Notes under the pieces: generated by a model
What the model saw: the letters and a program-made list of their open reading frames with translations, nothing else
The model's database searches: none
Told to the model about the DNA's origin: nothing
Shown here: positions 54,015 to 64,000 of the stretch, one piece after another
Layout of the letters: the number at the start of each line of letters is the position of its first letter
Position numbering within the stretch: the stretch's first letter is position 1
Made by a program: the position numbers and the translations under genes
Source: Symsagittifera roscoffensis
Taxonomy: Eukaryota; Xenacoelomorpha; Acoela; Convolutidae
Length of the DNA stretch: 64,000 nucleotides
NCBI RefSeq assembly: GCF_963678635.1
Contig: NC_087067.1
Coordinates: 18,607,639-18,671,638, forward strand
Direction of reading: 5' to 3'

Positions 54015-55112
54015 TTACAAAGTTTTTTTGGGAGATGATGGAGAGCTCGAAGTTGTTTTGTGATCTCCTCTCGCTATGTGGGAAGCAAAATCGTAACGAT
54101 TCTCAGCCACAAAACCACACATATTACCTTTCAGAGGGTCCAACTTAGAATGCAAACCCAAGTGAATAGTATACATGACACTGTCACTGAAGACAATGCA
54201 ACACGTCTCACATTTCAATGAATCTTTTTGGCAAGACAAGCAGGCGTCTTTTTTATCCGTATCTCGTGTCATATTTGATGGCTGAGGGTTCAATTCCCGC
54301 ACGCGGCAGTTTTCCTGGTCCATTGAGCTGTCACTTATTGGAATTTCGGAAGATCGATTTTCTTCTGATATATCGACTGGCGAAACATTGACAGTTAAAA
54401 CGTTCTTGGTATTTGTACCATCGTTTTTCGTTTCTTCGGCAAGAATAGAATCACTCCTATGCTGCGGTGGTCTAATCAGGGGTGGCAACTGATGTTGAAA
54501 TCTTTGATTGATGCGCCTCGCGGCCTCCAACTGTTGATGATGCGCATACGCAATAGCGACTGCGCTATTTGAGTGATTTGCTTGCAATCCGGCCGGAGGT
54601 TTTGCCATCGATGGGTATCCCGGTAAGTTATAGGCGGCAGCTAAAGCATTTATATGTTGCGCGGTTGTCACAGCGACCCTGGCGTGCAACTCAGTGGCAT
54701 CAACGGAAACAGGATGTCTCGACTGTGAGTAAAGATTCCCAGGGTGTCCCAAAGGGAGCTGGCGCTCCTCCCGATGTGGAAGGTTTCTCGCCAAAACAGA
54801 CGCTAAATTACCTCCAGAGCCTCCGGGGAGTAAGCTGTGAGGCCCCAAGTAGCTTTGAGATGACAAAACACGAGTGTCAGTTGTGTGAATGAGTCCCTGG
54901 TTTTGTCGCAAGAACCCCACAGGTGGCAAAGAACGATCTCTCACAGATCTTTGTAAATTTCTGTCCATTCCTAATGGGAGTTCGCAAAGGTTTCCGGGAT
55001 GATGGTGTCCCAAAGTGATGTTGTCGTGGCAAGTGATGTTGTCGATGATCGTTTACGGAGGAAGCTGGTGGTGATACTGGTTGATAAGATGACACACGGC
55101 GACTCAGAGCTC
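54015..55112 (-). CDS. Ikaros-family-like zinc-finger protein, last exon
   Basis: The terminal exon has acceptor tatttttccag just beyond 55112 and its stop at 54015. The C-terminus carries the paired dimerisation fingers of Ikaros-family transcription factors. The first is CETCCIVFSDSVMYTIHLGLH (C-x2-C-x12-H-x3-H, about 54212-54150). The second is NMCGFVAENRYDFASHIARG plus DH, matching the Ikaros pattern CNMCGY...DRYEFSSHITRGEH. The family binds DNA through N-terminal fingers and dimerises through this pair; no N-terminal fingers are in the window. The first Cys of the last finger is Gly (GGT at 54126-54128). Upstream residues are His/Gln/Ala/Pro-rich (IAYAHHQQLEAARRINQRFQ). The long frame hits a TAA near 55055, while the sequence to the acceptor is open in another frame. 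So there is either a frameshift or a start at the ATG 54966-54968. Confidence 0.75.
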
Positions 55113-55958
55113 CTGGAAAAATATGATTAACTCAAAATGCTAGTTTAAAAATCAGGTAACTTTATAAAGACAGCTCAATCTTTCAAAAGTGTGCTTTAAC
55201 CACAATACAACTGGTTTTTGACCTGGTAGATTTTTCAAAAAAAAATGAAAAACATTCTTCCTGATCTTAAATCAAAATTTTTAAATCTTCAAAAACACTA
55301 ACTTAAACTTCGAAGCCTGAAAAAATAGGTCAAAAATAACCCTTTTTGGTTTAATTGGTATGATTCCATATTTCAAGAAGCTATCAATAAAATTGGCGCT
55401 TAACTAAAACTGATGAAAATGATAAATAGGAAGTTATCATTTTTTAAATCATTGTCGAAATTCTTCCAGCAAAAACAACTGAAGTTTTTTTCGTTTTACC
55501 GTTGCGATGAGAGCGAAAACATTAGTTTTAAATGACATGATAAATGAACAAAGACGTTCGGAGCATTCTGCTGTAGTTGCACAGTATGCGACTGCTACTT
55601 TTCCGTTGACCGACACAGTTTCATCTTTTCTAGTTTCTAAGTCAACATCATTTTCGTTCGATTTTTCAAAAATGATTCTATCCTAGGATTTGCGGCGTTG
55701 TTCAGAATTGACACTTGTTACAAAGAGCGCACATCAAAGATGGTCTCGAGCGCAAATGTAACTGCAGGCCATTTATGCCAGGCGACATGTGTTCTTGTCA
55801 CGTTAGGGGATAGCTAAACACGGCTTTGCGACATCAATCGCGAGAAAATGGGAGACTCTTTGTCGGAAAAAAGTACCTATTCCAACATGTCGATGCGTCA
55901 AGAACTCTCCAAGTACATTTTTTTGCCGTGAAAAACTTCACTTTTTATTTCAATTTCA
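55113..55958. other. Probable intron of the Ikaros-like gene, no exon seen
   Basis: AT-rich; contains one copy of the gcattctgctgtagttgcac repeat (55563). No finger-coding exon was found before the duplicated block starts at 55959. Confidence 0.45.
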
Positions 55959-56014
55959 CATAAAATATAAGCAATTTAGATGCAACATCGAAGACAAAAT
56001 TGGACAAACAAAAG

Positions 56015-56220
56015 GGATTATAATCATTATAATCGATTATAATGGATTGTTGTGCAAAACTAATGAATTAAAAATTTGAATACAAATAATGGATTATAAT
56101 CAATTATAATTTGATTTTAAAGAGAGAGATTATAATCAATTATTAATTAATTCAAATCGAATGTTTCTCAATTTTAGTAAGACTAGTACTAACGTCGTAA
56201 TGTAATCGATTGTTAACGCG
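56015..56220. repeat. AT-rich palindromic repeat in the duplicated block
   Basis: Same ataatcattataatcgatta block as in the tandem units at 42.1, 43.9 and 45.7 kb. Confidence 0.8.
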
Positions 56221-56449
56221 TGAAACTGGATGCGGGAGCTCTTAAAGATTTACAAGAAAATAGCGCCTTGCATTGTTTGCCACTACACAGATTAAGAGGA
56301 ACTAGCAAGGCATTTCATTCAGTTTTTTTTTTCAATCCAAAAACTTTATGTTATCCTGCCTTTCCACTACGGCAGTCCCCGCGGTGTTAAATTCATTCAA
56401 CCAACCCCCTCCCTTCCACTATCAGAAGCAGTATATCGCATGTCAAATA

Positions 56450-57240
56450 CATCATCACCTTTCTTCATTATTCTTACGCATACTAATAATGCATCATTTT
56501 TTCCGGGGACTCTTGTTCATTTCATCTATTTAAGTAAAGCATCGCGGACAGCCTTTACCCATTTTTCTTTTAAAGAGGTTCATTGCAACGTCTCTCCTTG
56601 CGAAAAAAAATGAATAAAAACGATCTGACTTCCTAAAAATCGATCTGTTACTTATTTTTGAACGAATAATCCGAAGAATTATTGACCACTGCTAACTAAA
56701 AAAAAATCTTAAGACTCGTGCATCTTTAGATCCTACTCAATACGCGCACCGGAGTAGTGTCTTTTGAAACAGTTTTAAATAAAACTATCCAATAATTTTT
56801 CATGAAAATTGACTCCAACAATTCGTTTGACTTGATTGCCGAGGGTTTAAATTTGCCACTTTTAACCACGACTTTCTCATATTTTTTGTTTTTATATAGG
56901 TTTTGTTGACCGTGTAATTGCCTGATTTAGGTCCTATCAGAGCGACAAAGCCAGTCAGTTTCAGCCGACAAGAGATTTTTGAATTCGTAGTTCATGCAAC
57001 GTGGTATGCCTCAAGGCTCTCTACGAGGGCCCACCTTGTTCGGGCTATTTTGCTTGCCGTTTTCAGTTATTCTAAGACAATAGGAGTTTCACATCAATCT
57101 TTCGCAGCTGAAAAATTGTTTTTTTTTATACATATTCAATATAATGTTGGCTACTCAATTGATGTTAATAAGACGGTTATTTGCAGTGTGCTTAACTTCT
57201 ATCACGATGTTGAACTGTATTCAACCCGAGAAAACTGAAA
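56450..57240 (+). pseudogene. LINE reverse-transcriptase remnant, duplicated copy
   Basis: Box GMPQGSLRGPTLF at about 57005-57045. It differs from unit 3 by substitutions (ctctctacgagg; ttcgggctatt). Same overall lesions. Confidence 0.6.
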
Positions 57241-57497
57241 CATTAGGTTAATGTAAATTGAAAAAACCTTGCCAGTGGGTCAATATTTGAAATTTCACAA
57301 TTGATGTTCTAAACAATCTAGCTTCGCTTGGATTTATCATGAACACTAATCTTATTTTCACTGATCAAGTACACAGAATCCGCAGCGCGTGTAACTTTTT
57401 TTCAGAAAGTTATCCAGTATATCCAGCTTTGAAAATCGCATTTAATTTTCTTCGTCGCTCTTTATGAGCCGCGAAACTGATTGAATAACAAACTCTA

Positions 57498-57776
57498 GTG
57501 AGTCCAGAAATCTGCAGCTCGTTTATAGTCCAGGCCCCATGGCAGACTTCAACTGATATATATTTTTATGATATACATTCTCTACCTGCCCAGAAGCAAA
57601 ATGAGCTCAGTTCTTTTACCCTTTTTCATGAATTATTTCATAACTTGAGTTTCATTTTTTTTTCAATTTCAGCATTCGGGCTGTTAGGAAAGAAAATTTT
57701 CTATTTTGGTCAACCGAAACTGTGGATTGGTTTACCGATTAATAAAAAACTTTGTATCCAAAAACGGTTATTATAA
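57498..57776 (+). pseudogene. LINE ORF2 C-terminal remnant, duplicated copy
   Basis: 92-codon frame, ending KIFYFGQPKLWIGLPINKK. Duplicate of 47160-47444 with a handful of substitutions. Confidence 0.5.
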
Positions 57777-58755
57777 CAAAAATTCAATTGATTATGATGA
57801 TACTGTTGTTAACCAGTCAAAAATCGAATGATAAATTTCGCAATTCCGGATCGTATCCTTTTCAATGCCATTTACTTCACTGTCAACCAAAATGGCTTCA
57901 TCAAAAAAGTGTCGATCATAAAATTTTCTTGAAAAAAAAGTGTAAGTTTTTTTTTTGTTTGAAGCTTAGGCTTTGAATTTTTTTTGTCAATTTATCAAAA
58001 TTGCTGGCTATATCATATGCTTTTCGACACCAAGTTTGGTTATGATTTTTGAACAAGATACGTAGTATTTCGGTCGAATTTTTATGAAGTTGAGCATTCA
58101 GAACGCATAACAGAGTGCTCCAAAACTTTTAATCATGAGTAAATACAGCACATGATAATGAGGCATTTACAACCGCAAGTGTATATTTGTTGGTCAGAAA
58201 TAAAATTCCAAGATTGGAAACAAAACTATGATAATGATATAAAATAACAAATCTTGTTCAGAAAATTTTCTTCAGAAAAGAGCGGTATTTTGTTTCAGAA
58301 AACTGCGCTTTTTTGTTGGTTATATATTTTAATGGAAATTTTAATTGAAATATTGCCGAGAACAAAAAATATGTGCTGCCTGCTTTTGTCTGAATAAAAA
58401 AAAAGCAAGGAATTTGAAGAATCAAATCACATCAAACTATTGACCCAGAAAAAAAACTACGAAAAATTTAAAAGCTAAGAGCAACTTATTGCTGGAGAAG
58501 TAGCTAGTAAATTTGGCGACCACAGTAATTAATGTTGAATCCAAAACCACAAAAAACTACAAAACTTGGCTTTTTGCAGTCTAGACAATTACTTCGGCGG
58601 GAGAAAAAGAAATTGAGCTTTAAGGAAAAGCAGTTCCGAGAATCTGCTTCATTTTTGATTAAATCTTCCGGAAATTTTTCAATAATAAGATTGGTGGCAA
58701 GAGAGAACTTTTAACTTGCGAGAACCTTGAAATTTCGAGAACCTTCAAATTACGA

Positions 58756-58956
58756 TGATGTGATTTCACTTTTATACTTAATCTAAGTTATTTCATTATC
58801 TTATCTCAATGATTTAGTCGGTCATTTATGTTTGACCGGCGGAGAGAATGCTCTGTCATTTTTTAATGTTTTAACTTTCAAACTAATTCACTTTTATTTT
58901 TTTAATTTTTTTAACTGTATCAAGTAGAGTTGGTTGTAACAAAGTAACATTTTGTA
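58756..58956 (+). repeat. Gypsy copy 2, 5' LTR
   Basis: tgatgtgatttcacttttat to acattttgta, with a slightly longer T-rich middle than copy 1. The primer-binding site follows at 58958. Confidence 0.7.
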
Positions 58957-59490
58957 ATGGCGCAGTCGAAAAACGAATCTAACGTGATAGGAATACCTCC
59001 ATTTTGGCAGAACCATACAATAGACCCACCTATCCCTTGGGAAGATTGGAGTGATCTTTTCCACTTATTGCGAAAAAAATGTAGATATCAAAAATCTATT
59101 AAACCTATCGGAAAGACACAATTTCCTCCATCAGCATTGAAAAATCCGACAAAAAACGAATCGGAAAACCAATAAAAAGCACGAATGGAGAAAAATATCC
59201 AAGAACAAAAACGCTACGACGATGAAGGAGCGGCATCTATCAAAACCGAAAAAAAAAATTAACGGAAGGAGAACAGAGGAAACCGACAAGAAATTCCGTT
59301 CAATTCTCTACATAGCCCTCGGAAATGAAGGAAAAAGAATCTTCGGTCAGAATTTCACGAAAGTAAAAATACTCCAAATTTCCTTCGAAGAGTTTTGGGA
59401 AAGTTTCTCAGCTGGCTTCGCCAGAAAAACAAACGTCACAAAAGGAACAAAGTGTTCAACAGAAAGCCACGTGACAGAGAGTCATTAGAT
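58957..59490 (+). pseudogene. Gypsy copy 2 gag, N-terminal part
   Basis: ATG overlapping the primer-binding site; open for 72 codons (MAQSKNESNVIGIPPFWQNH...) to a TAA created in a run that is all A in copy 1. A further frame, 59222-59488, contains KINGRRTEETDKKFRSILYI and continues the same protein out of register. Confidence 0.65.
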
Positions 59491-59514
59491 TAATTTTGAG
59501 GAGCCCTAGCCGAA

Positions 59515-59890
59515 ATGGCCAAAAAGTGTGACATATTCCGACGAATGGATAAGGGATATTTTTACAAACAACAAGAAAGTTCTGACATAGAAAGAAAATT
59601 TCTGACGGAAATTCTGCCACTGTTGGAGGCACACAACTTTGCCCTGATAGACGAAAAGAGAATATCTAACCACATGAAAATAACCAATAGCTTTAATCCG
59701 TACAAAAATCTTATAACCATTTTAGCGTCAAAACAGAGCCAAACCTGAAAATCAAACGCAGCAATGCCTTTATGAAATGTGGCGGGACATTCTCAAAAGG
59801 ACACTTTGCTTTTTGTCCAGCGAAGGACACGACTTGTACATCATGTAAACATAAAGGTCACTTGACTAGCTTCGTAAATCCCATCGTAAA
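59515..59890 (+). pseudogene. Gypsy copy 2 gag end and zinc-knuckle region
   Basis: 59515-59748 encodes FLTEILPLLEAHNFALIDEK. The knuckle segment KCGGTFSKGHFAFC and CTSCKHKGH lies at about 59779-59865, with the same substituted outer ligands as copy 1. Confidence 0.65.
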
Positions 59891-60143
59891 AAGGAAAATA
59901 TTGTAAATACTCAAACTGTTGATAATGCAGATTTTATTCCTTCGGACCATCCGGATGTCAATATGGACCGTGTAACTAGAGAATGCTGTGCTGTGACTAA
60001 TGCATGGTCAGAATCCGGACAGCGAAAACGATGATTATTCTGTATTAAATGTAACTACAATTTTTGACGACGATGGAAACGAACTTAAAAAAATGTTAAC
60101 TATTGGCTTCGGGAAATAAAATCAAATAATCGTAATTCTCCAA

Positions 60144-60437
60144 GTGGATTCTGCTAGTCCGGACCCGTATTTAAAGATTTATCTAGTGGATAAAGCAAAC
60201 AAGGTCTTAAACTGCGGGTTCACGGACAATGCCAGCAACATCACCGGCAAATTGATACTTCCGATTTTCTCAAATGGATGGTCACACGATGATTGTCATT
60301 TTTTCCTGACAGAGAGCCACTCAAATCATAATCGAACAAAGTTCTGTACTTCGAAATGTACTCCTTCGGAATATTCAAATGTTTACCTTCAAAAATTGCT
60401 ATTTCTAATTCCGCATTTTTTTATTTCTCAATTGTAG
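60144..60437 (+). pseudogene. Gypsy copy 2 RNase H-like block
   Basis: ASPDPYLKIYLVDKANKVLN as in copy 1, with DNASN for DSASN. One intact 97-codon frame, flanked by stops. Confidence 0.45.
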
Positions 60438-60769
60438 CATAATTATTTTTGCTTTAGATAGAAAAAATGTAAATACTGTAAACATGGAAAAAAAACTGTA
60501 ATTAGTCCGTCCATTTCCGGTATTCAAGTTTCTTTAGAATTTCTTGTGTTATCTGAAGACGAAAAACTTGTACATAAAAACCGCGAAAAATTGAAGTTTC
60601 ACGAACGTCCTTTGGATTTAAATACCTTATATGAAGTCAAATTAGCCGCTCCCTTAACCAAAAATTAGCCGCTCCCTTAACCAAAGATGACTCACTGTTG
60701 AGCCCAATCGTGAAAGCACTTCAAAATTAAGCCAAGACAATCAATGCTAATTCTCCATATTTCCACAAC

Positions 60770-61440
60770 TTGGTACGGGACTTACACTAATCCGACGGAT
60801 TGTTATACATGGATGGTGAATTAGTCATTACTTTTACCCTGAGAAACGCCATGATGAACACACTACATGAAACACACCCCGGCCAATTCGTAATGAAATA
60901 CTTGGCTCAATACATCTGGTGGCCTATACACAGATCTATTTCCAGGGCATAAAATGTTCAGAACGTACAAAAACGGGTAAGAATTTAAAAAGTTTAGTTC
61001 CAAATTCTCAAACAAGTAAACTTCTCCCTTACTTGAACCAAACGAAGAACTCAACTTAGACTTCGCCGGTCCTTTGGATTCCCACTGGGGCACAAACAAA
61101 TACATTTTATTTTGCATCGACCGGTTTTCAAAATTTTCATCGCCAAAAACTTCAACATCCACATCGTCAAAAACAGTTATCGAATTTCTTCAAGATTATA
61201 TCTTTCTTCATAGCATACTCATTTCGAGTAGATCACGCATCCTGTTTTACAAGCCAGGATTTCAAATTATTTTGTGACTCCAACAAATTTAATTTAAAAT
61301 TTTGTACAGTATGAGACCATCGCTCCAATGGATTAGTTGAAAAACTATACATACTGTAAAAATCAAACTGTTGGCAATGGTTCAAGAAATTCAAAAGTGT
61401 ACATTACAAGACACTATATCAAAAATTATCTGGAACCTTC
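60770..61440 (+). pseudogene. Gypsy copy 2 integrase remnant
   Basis: Same blocks as copy 1: LHETHPGQFVMKYLAQYIWW, LDFAGPLDSHWGTNKY, CIDRFSKFSS and the NGLVEK-like Glu region, with the same frame break before the second Asp. Confidence 0.7.
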
Positions 61441-61599
61441 AGTCCTCTTTTTAATCAAAAATTAAATGCTCTCCATTTGAAATACATTTCAGTAGAAAAC
61501 CAAAAACTATTTGCAAACAACTTGAATCTGTTAAACCTTCCAATGGAATTTTAGACAAGGAGAAATCGATACTTTGCAAGTCAAGAGCTTGGGACTGGA

Positions 61600-62925
61600 A
61601 TGCGGACGATAGAGTGGAGGATGGATATAAGGATACCGTGATCACTAAGAAGAATCAGACACCTCTGGACAAGGGATATGAATCGAACTACCCATCTCTC
61701 TCAAAACCTTCTTCGTCTAAAATGCCCCTTTATGGTCCATTCAAGGTTAAATTTTTCGGAAAACGAATGAGAGCATCAATGGAAATCCAATTTACAAAGA
61801 GCTAAACTAAAAAATTGTAAACACCTCTAGTACTACTGCAGAATTATTCGACGGAAAAATCATCGGAAAATCAGACATCGCTCTTCCAAAATCGAATTTC
61901 TCTAAAATCCGATCCTTTAAAGGCAACATATATTTCCCATATTTTCCTAACGCTGATGTTGAAGTAGGTACGAGTCGTGCAAATCCATGAAAACCAAACC
62001 CATCTAAGAAACAGGGACCGAAGACCAGAAAACAAATAGAATTGGCAACCTCAGACAACAATACCAGGACGAGGGCGTCGAAATCATCAACGAATCCTTC
62101 ACGAAGACAGCCAACCCGATCTAAGAATTCCACCATTATTCCAGTTTATTTACCTTCTGACGAGTTGGTGTTCATTCCTTTGGATACTTCTGATATTAGC
62201 GATTGGGAATGGATAGCAGGAGATTTTCCTTGTAGAGACGTGGCTAGGGACCGAAATGTTTCCGATAGCCTAAATGTTATAAAACACGACAACATCACTG
62301 CTAGCCCTCGTAATACAAATGACAACATAAAGGTTGAGATTTAAGACGATAACTCAAACGACGACATAATTGCACAAAGCCCAATTAGTATCATCCCGGC
62401 GGAATCAGACGTCACCTCACAAGCAAACATAGTCAATACTGGTCCTAGCCTCAATCCACAGACTAATCCAACAGATGGGAAAATTGAATCACACGGTGAA
62501 GAACTTCCAGTAAATTTTCCGATCTATGAGATAGTCGTCTCCTCTGACGAGGCTACTTCCAATCATCAGTCTTATCTTAATTCCGGTAACGAACCGCTTC
62601 TACGTCTGCCAAACGTGGGCCTGCCAAAATTTTACGAAAAAAAAATACTTCATAGTTATTAAAGATCAGATAGAATAAACATCTGGCTCAGCCTCGAATC
62701 CGATTGTCCTGGGTAACAACAATCCCAACGAACCTCATACATCAGCCTATCACGAAACTCCTCCCGATTATTTGACTATACTTTCGGACTCTTCACTGTC
62801 GGGCACACACTCTCCTTCTTCGACTGACGAATCTCTAAGAATTGCCATCGACAACTATGATGGAAATACGGACTTAGACAGTGAACTATTTAATGCAGAG
62901 CTTGAAAACTATATTAACTAATACA
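61600..62925 (+). pseudogene. Gypsy copy 2 Pol C-terminal extension
   Basis: Frames 61614-61805 and 62042-62344 repeat the copy 1 extension (KKNQTPLDKGYESNYPSLSK; DISDWEWIAGDF), ending near TAA 62919. A CAA/TAA-type difference near 62674 adds a stop in the middle acidic region (agatagaataaac). Confidence 0.6.
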
Positions 62926-63425
62926 AAAACTGTTAAATCGAATCTCATTTTCCTTCATACCACTGTACTCGGTTGTTTTCTTTTCATTAACCGTTCCCAC
63001 AACTAAATTTCATAATTTTCACTAACTGATTTTTAACTCTTGTATTTTCTTATTAACAATCCTTCGGATCAAGCGTTCTATATTTAACCTAATGCTCGTT
63101 TGTTCAGAAATCTAGCGGTCAATACTTACCTTCTTCAATTATGAAAATTAATGAATTTTATGAAAATTAACTTTGTAACTCTTATTGCAGAATCTATTAG
63201 TCAGCCTTTACTTTTACATTCGTCGGATGTCAGTCATTTTCTTCAAATTCAGTGCGAAATCGATGTTTAACTGCATAAATTAATTTCAATTGATAAATCT
63301 AACCTTAACTAAGTGCACAAATATGGTGCTTAAAATTTCATTTTTGCCCTCGAAGGGGAGAAAAAGAGCAGTTAGTTAGGTAATTAGTTATTTTTGCAAT
63401 ATAAGTTTTTTCCTGCTTTGAGGAT

Positions 63426-63636
63426 TGATGTGATTCCACTTTTGTACTTATTCTAGTTTATCTCATTATCTTATTCAATTGATTTAACCGGTCATATATG
63501 TTTGAGCTTCACACTTTCATTCTCTCCGCCGGAGAGAATGCTCTATCACCTTTTAGTGATTTAACTTTCAGATTAATTCACTTTTATTCTTTTAGCTGTA
63601 TAAAGTAGAGTTAGCTGTAACAAAAAAAAAACATTT
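63426..63636 (+). repeat. Gypsy copy 2, 3' LTR
   Basis: tgatgtgattccacttttgt to about aacattttatc; lacks one attcttttattc unit present in copy 1. Confidence 0.7.
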
Positions 63637-63931
63637 TATCATTCGAGAACCTTCAAATTGCGAGAACCTTAAATATCTTTTGGGGAACCTTTTGAAATTG
63701 CAAAATGTTGGTAAATTTGATAATCTGAAAGGATTTCTTCAAAGTACAGGTTAACGCTTAAGGGAAAACCCGCATTAGTTCTTGTTAGCTTCCACTCCTA
63801 GAAATTGGTTAGATTGAAAACGTAGCTCATAAAGTAAACTATCAAAAGTTGATAGAAGAGCGTGGTATCGCATTCAAGGAGAACAATTCTTCGAGAATAA
63901 CTTTTTGAGGTTTTTGCGCCACTGATCTTTC

Positions 63932-63986
63932 TCGTACGATGAATTCCACAATCTTTCTCGTACGATGAATTCCACAATGTTGCTTC
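63932..63986. repeat. 26-bp tandem duplication at the window end
   Basis: tctttctcgtacgatgaatt followed by ccacaa is doubled here; copy 1 (about 53629) has one. Confidence 0.85.
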
Positions 63987-64000
63987 AATGTATGATGCAG

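Larger units (their letters stand above)
58756..63636 (+). mobile_element. Ty3/Gypsy LTR retrotransposon, copy 2 (RT-deleted)
   Basis: LTR-like repeats are at 58756-58956 and 63426-63636, and the primer-binding site tggcgcagtcg at 58958. Same gene order and same absence of protease and RT as copy 1. Private changes: gag is not frameshifted at the A-run near 59080 but has a TAA at 59173-59175; there is a small duplication near 60660 (attagccgctcccttaacca twice), and about 20 bases near 60749 are absent from copy 1. It arose with the flanks by duplication, not by separate insertion. Confidence 0.82.
55959..64000. repeat. Segmental duplication of 45638-53690
   Basis: Starting at cataaaatataagcaattta (55959, equals 45638), the order of all elements is repeated: palindromic AT block, RT fragment, LINE C-terminus, left flank, LTR, gag, integrase, tail, LTR, minisatellite and right flank, up to the window edge. 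The offset grows slowly from 10,321 to about 10,375 bp through small indels. Identity is high by eye, with scattered substitutions. It may continue beyond 64000. Confidence 0.93.

Overview
The window is AT-rich eukaryotic DNA and almost certainly comes from an animal. It has spliced genes with GT/AG introns, a YTHDC2-type RNA-helicase tail, an Ikaros-family zinc-finger exon, and Ty3/Gypsy, BEL/Pao and APE-type non-LTR retrotransposons. The Ikaros-type (rather than hunchback-type) dimerisation fingers make an invertebrate deuterostome such as a tunicate possible. That is a weak inference and I would not name a species. Most of the window is repeats, and only two host genes can be supported.

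Layout. 1-11.9 kb: a satellite with a ~1,718-bp unit; the left 3.7 kb is rearranged and the rest is regular. 11.9-17 kb: a decayed gag remnant, an 895-bp tandem duplication, a large inverted repeat around a broken ORF, and AT-rich palindromic repeat. 17.1-36.7 kb (+): eleven exons of a YTHDC2-like gene, with phases that agree at every junction. The exons encode the segment just before the OB-fold, the OB-fold, a very divergent YTH domain and a long polar tail. Its introns hold a deleted LTR element (17.8-20.3 kb), two hAT-like MITEs, a decayed BEL/Pao element (about 26-31.7 kb) and a tRNA-derived SINE. The helicase core that should precede the first exon is not in the window.

36.7-47.6 kb: a third MITE, an old copy of a repeat block that appears to be an empty site for the Gypsy element found further right, a long hairpin, and a decayed APE-type LINE whose reverse-transcriptase segment is tandemly triplicated (unit about 1,785 bp). 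48.4-53.3 kb: a Ty3/Gypsy element with short LTRs, a tRNA-Ser primer-binding site, gag, RNase H-like and integrase remnants, but no recognisable protease or RT. 54.0-55.1 kb (-): the last exon of an Ikaros-like gene. 56.0-64.0 kb: a second copy of 45.6-53.7 kb, Gypsy element and flanks included, so this is a segmental duplication and not a second insertion.

The two host genes show no operon-like link. The main biological point is the YTHDC2-like protein: by family it should bind m6A-modified RNA, yet its YTH-like region contains no tryptophan at all. The Ikaros-like exon has one zinc ligand replaced and an unresolved reading-frame conflict.
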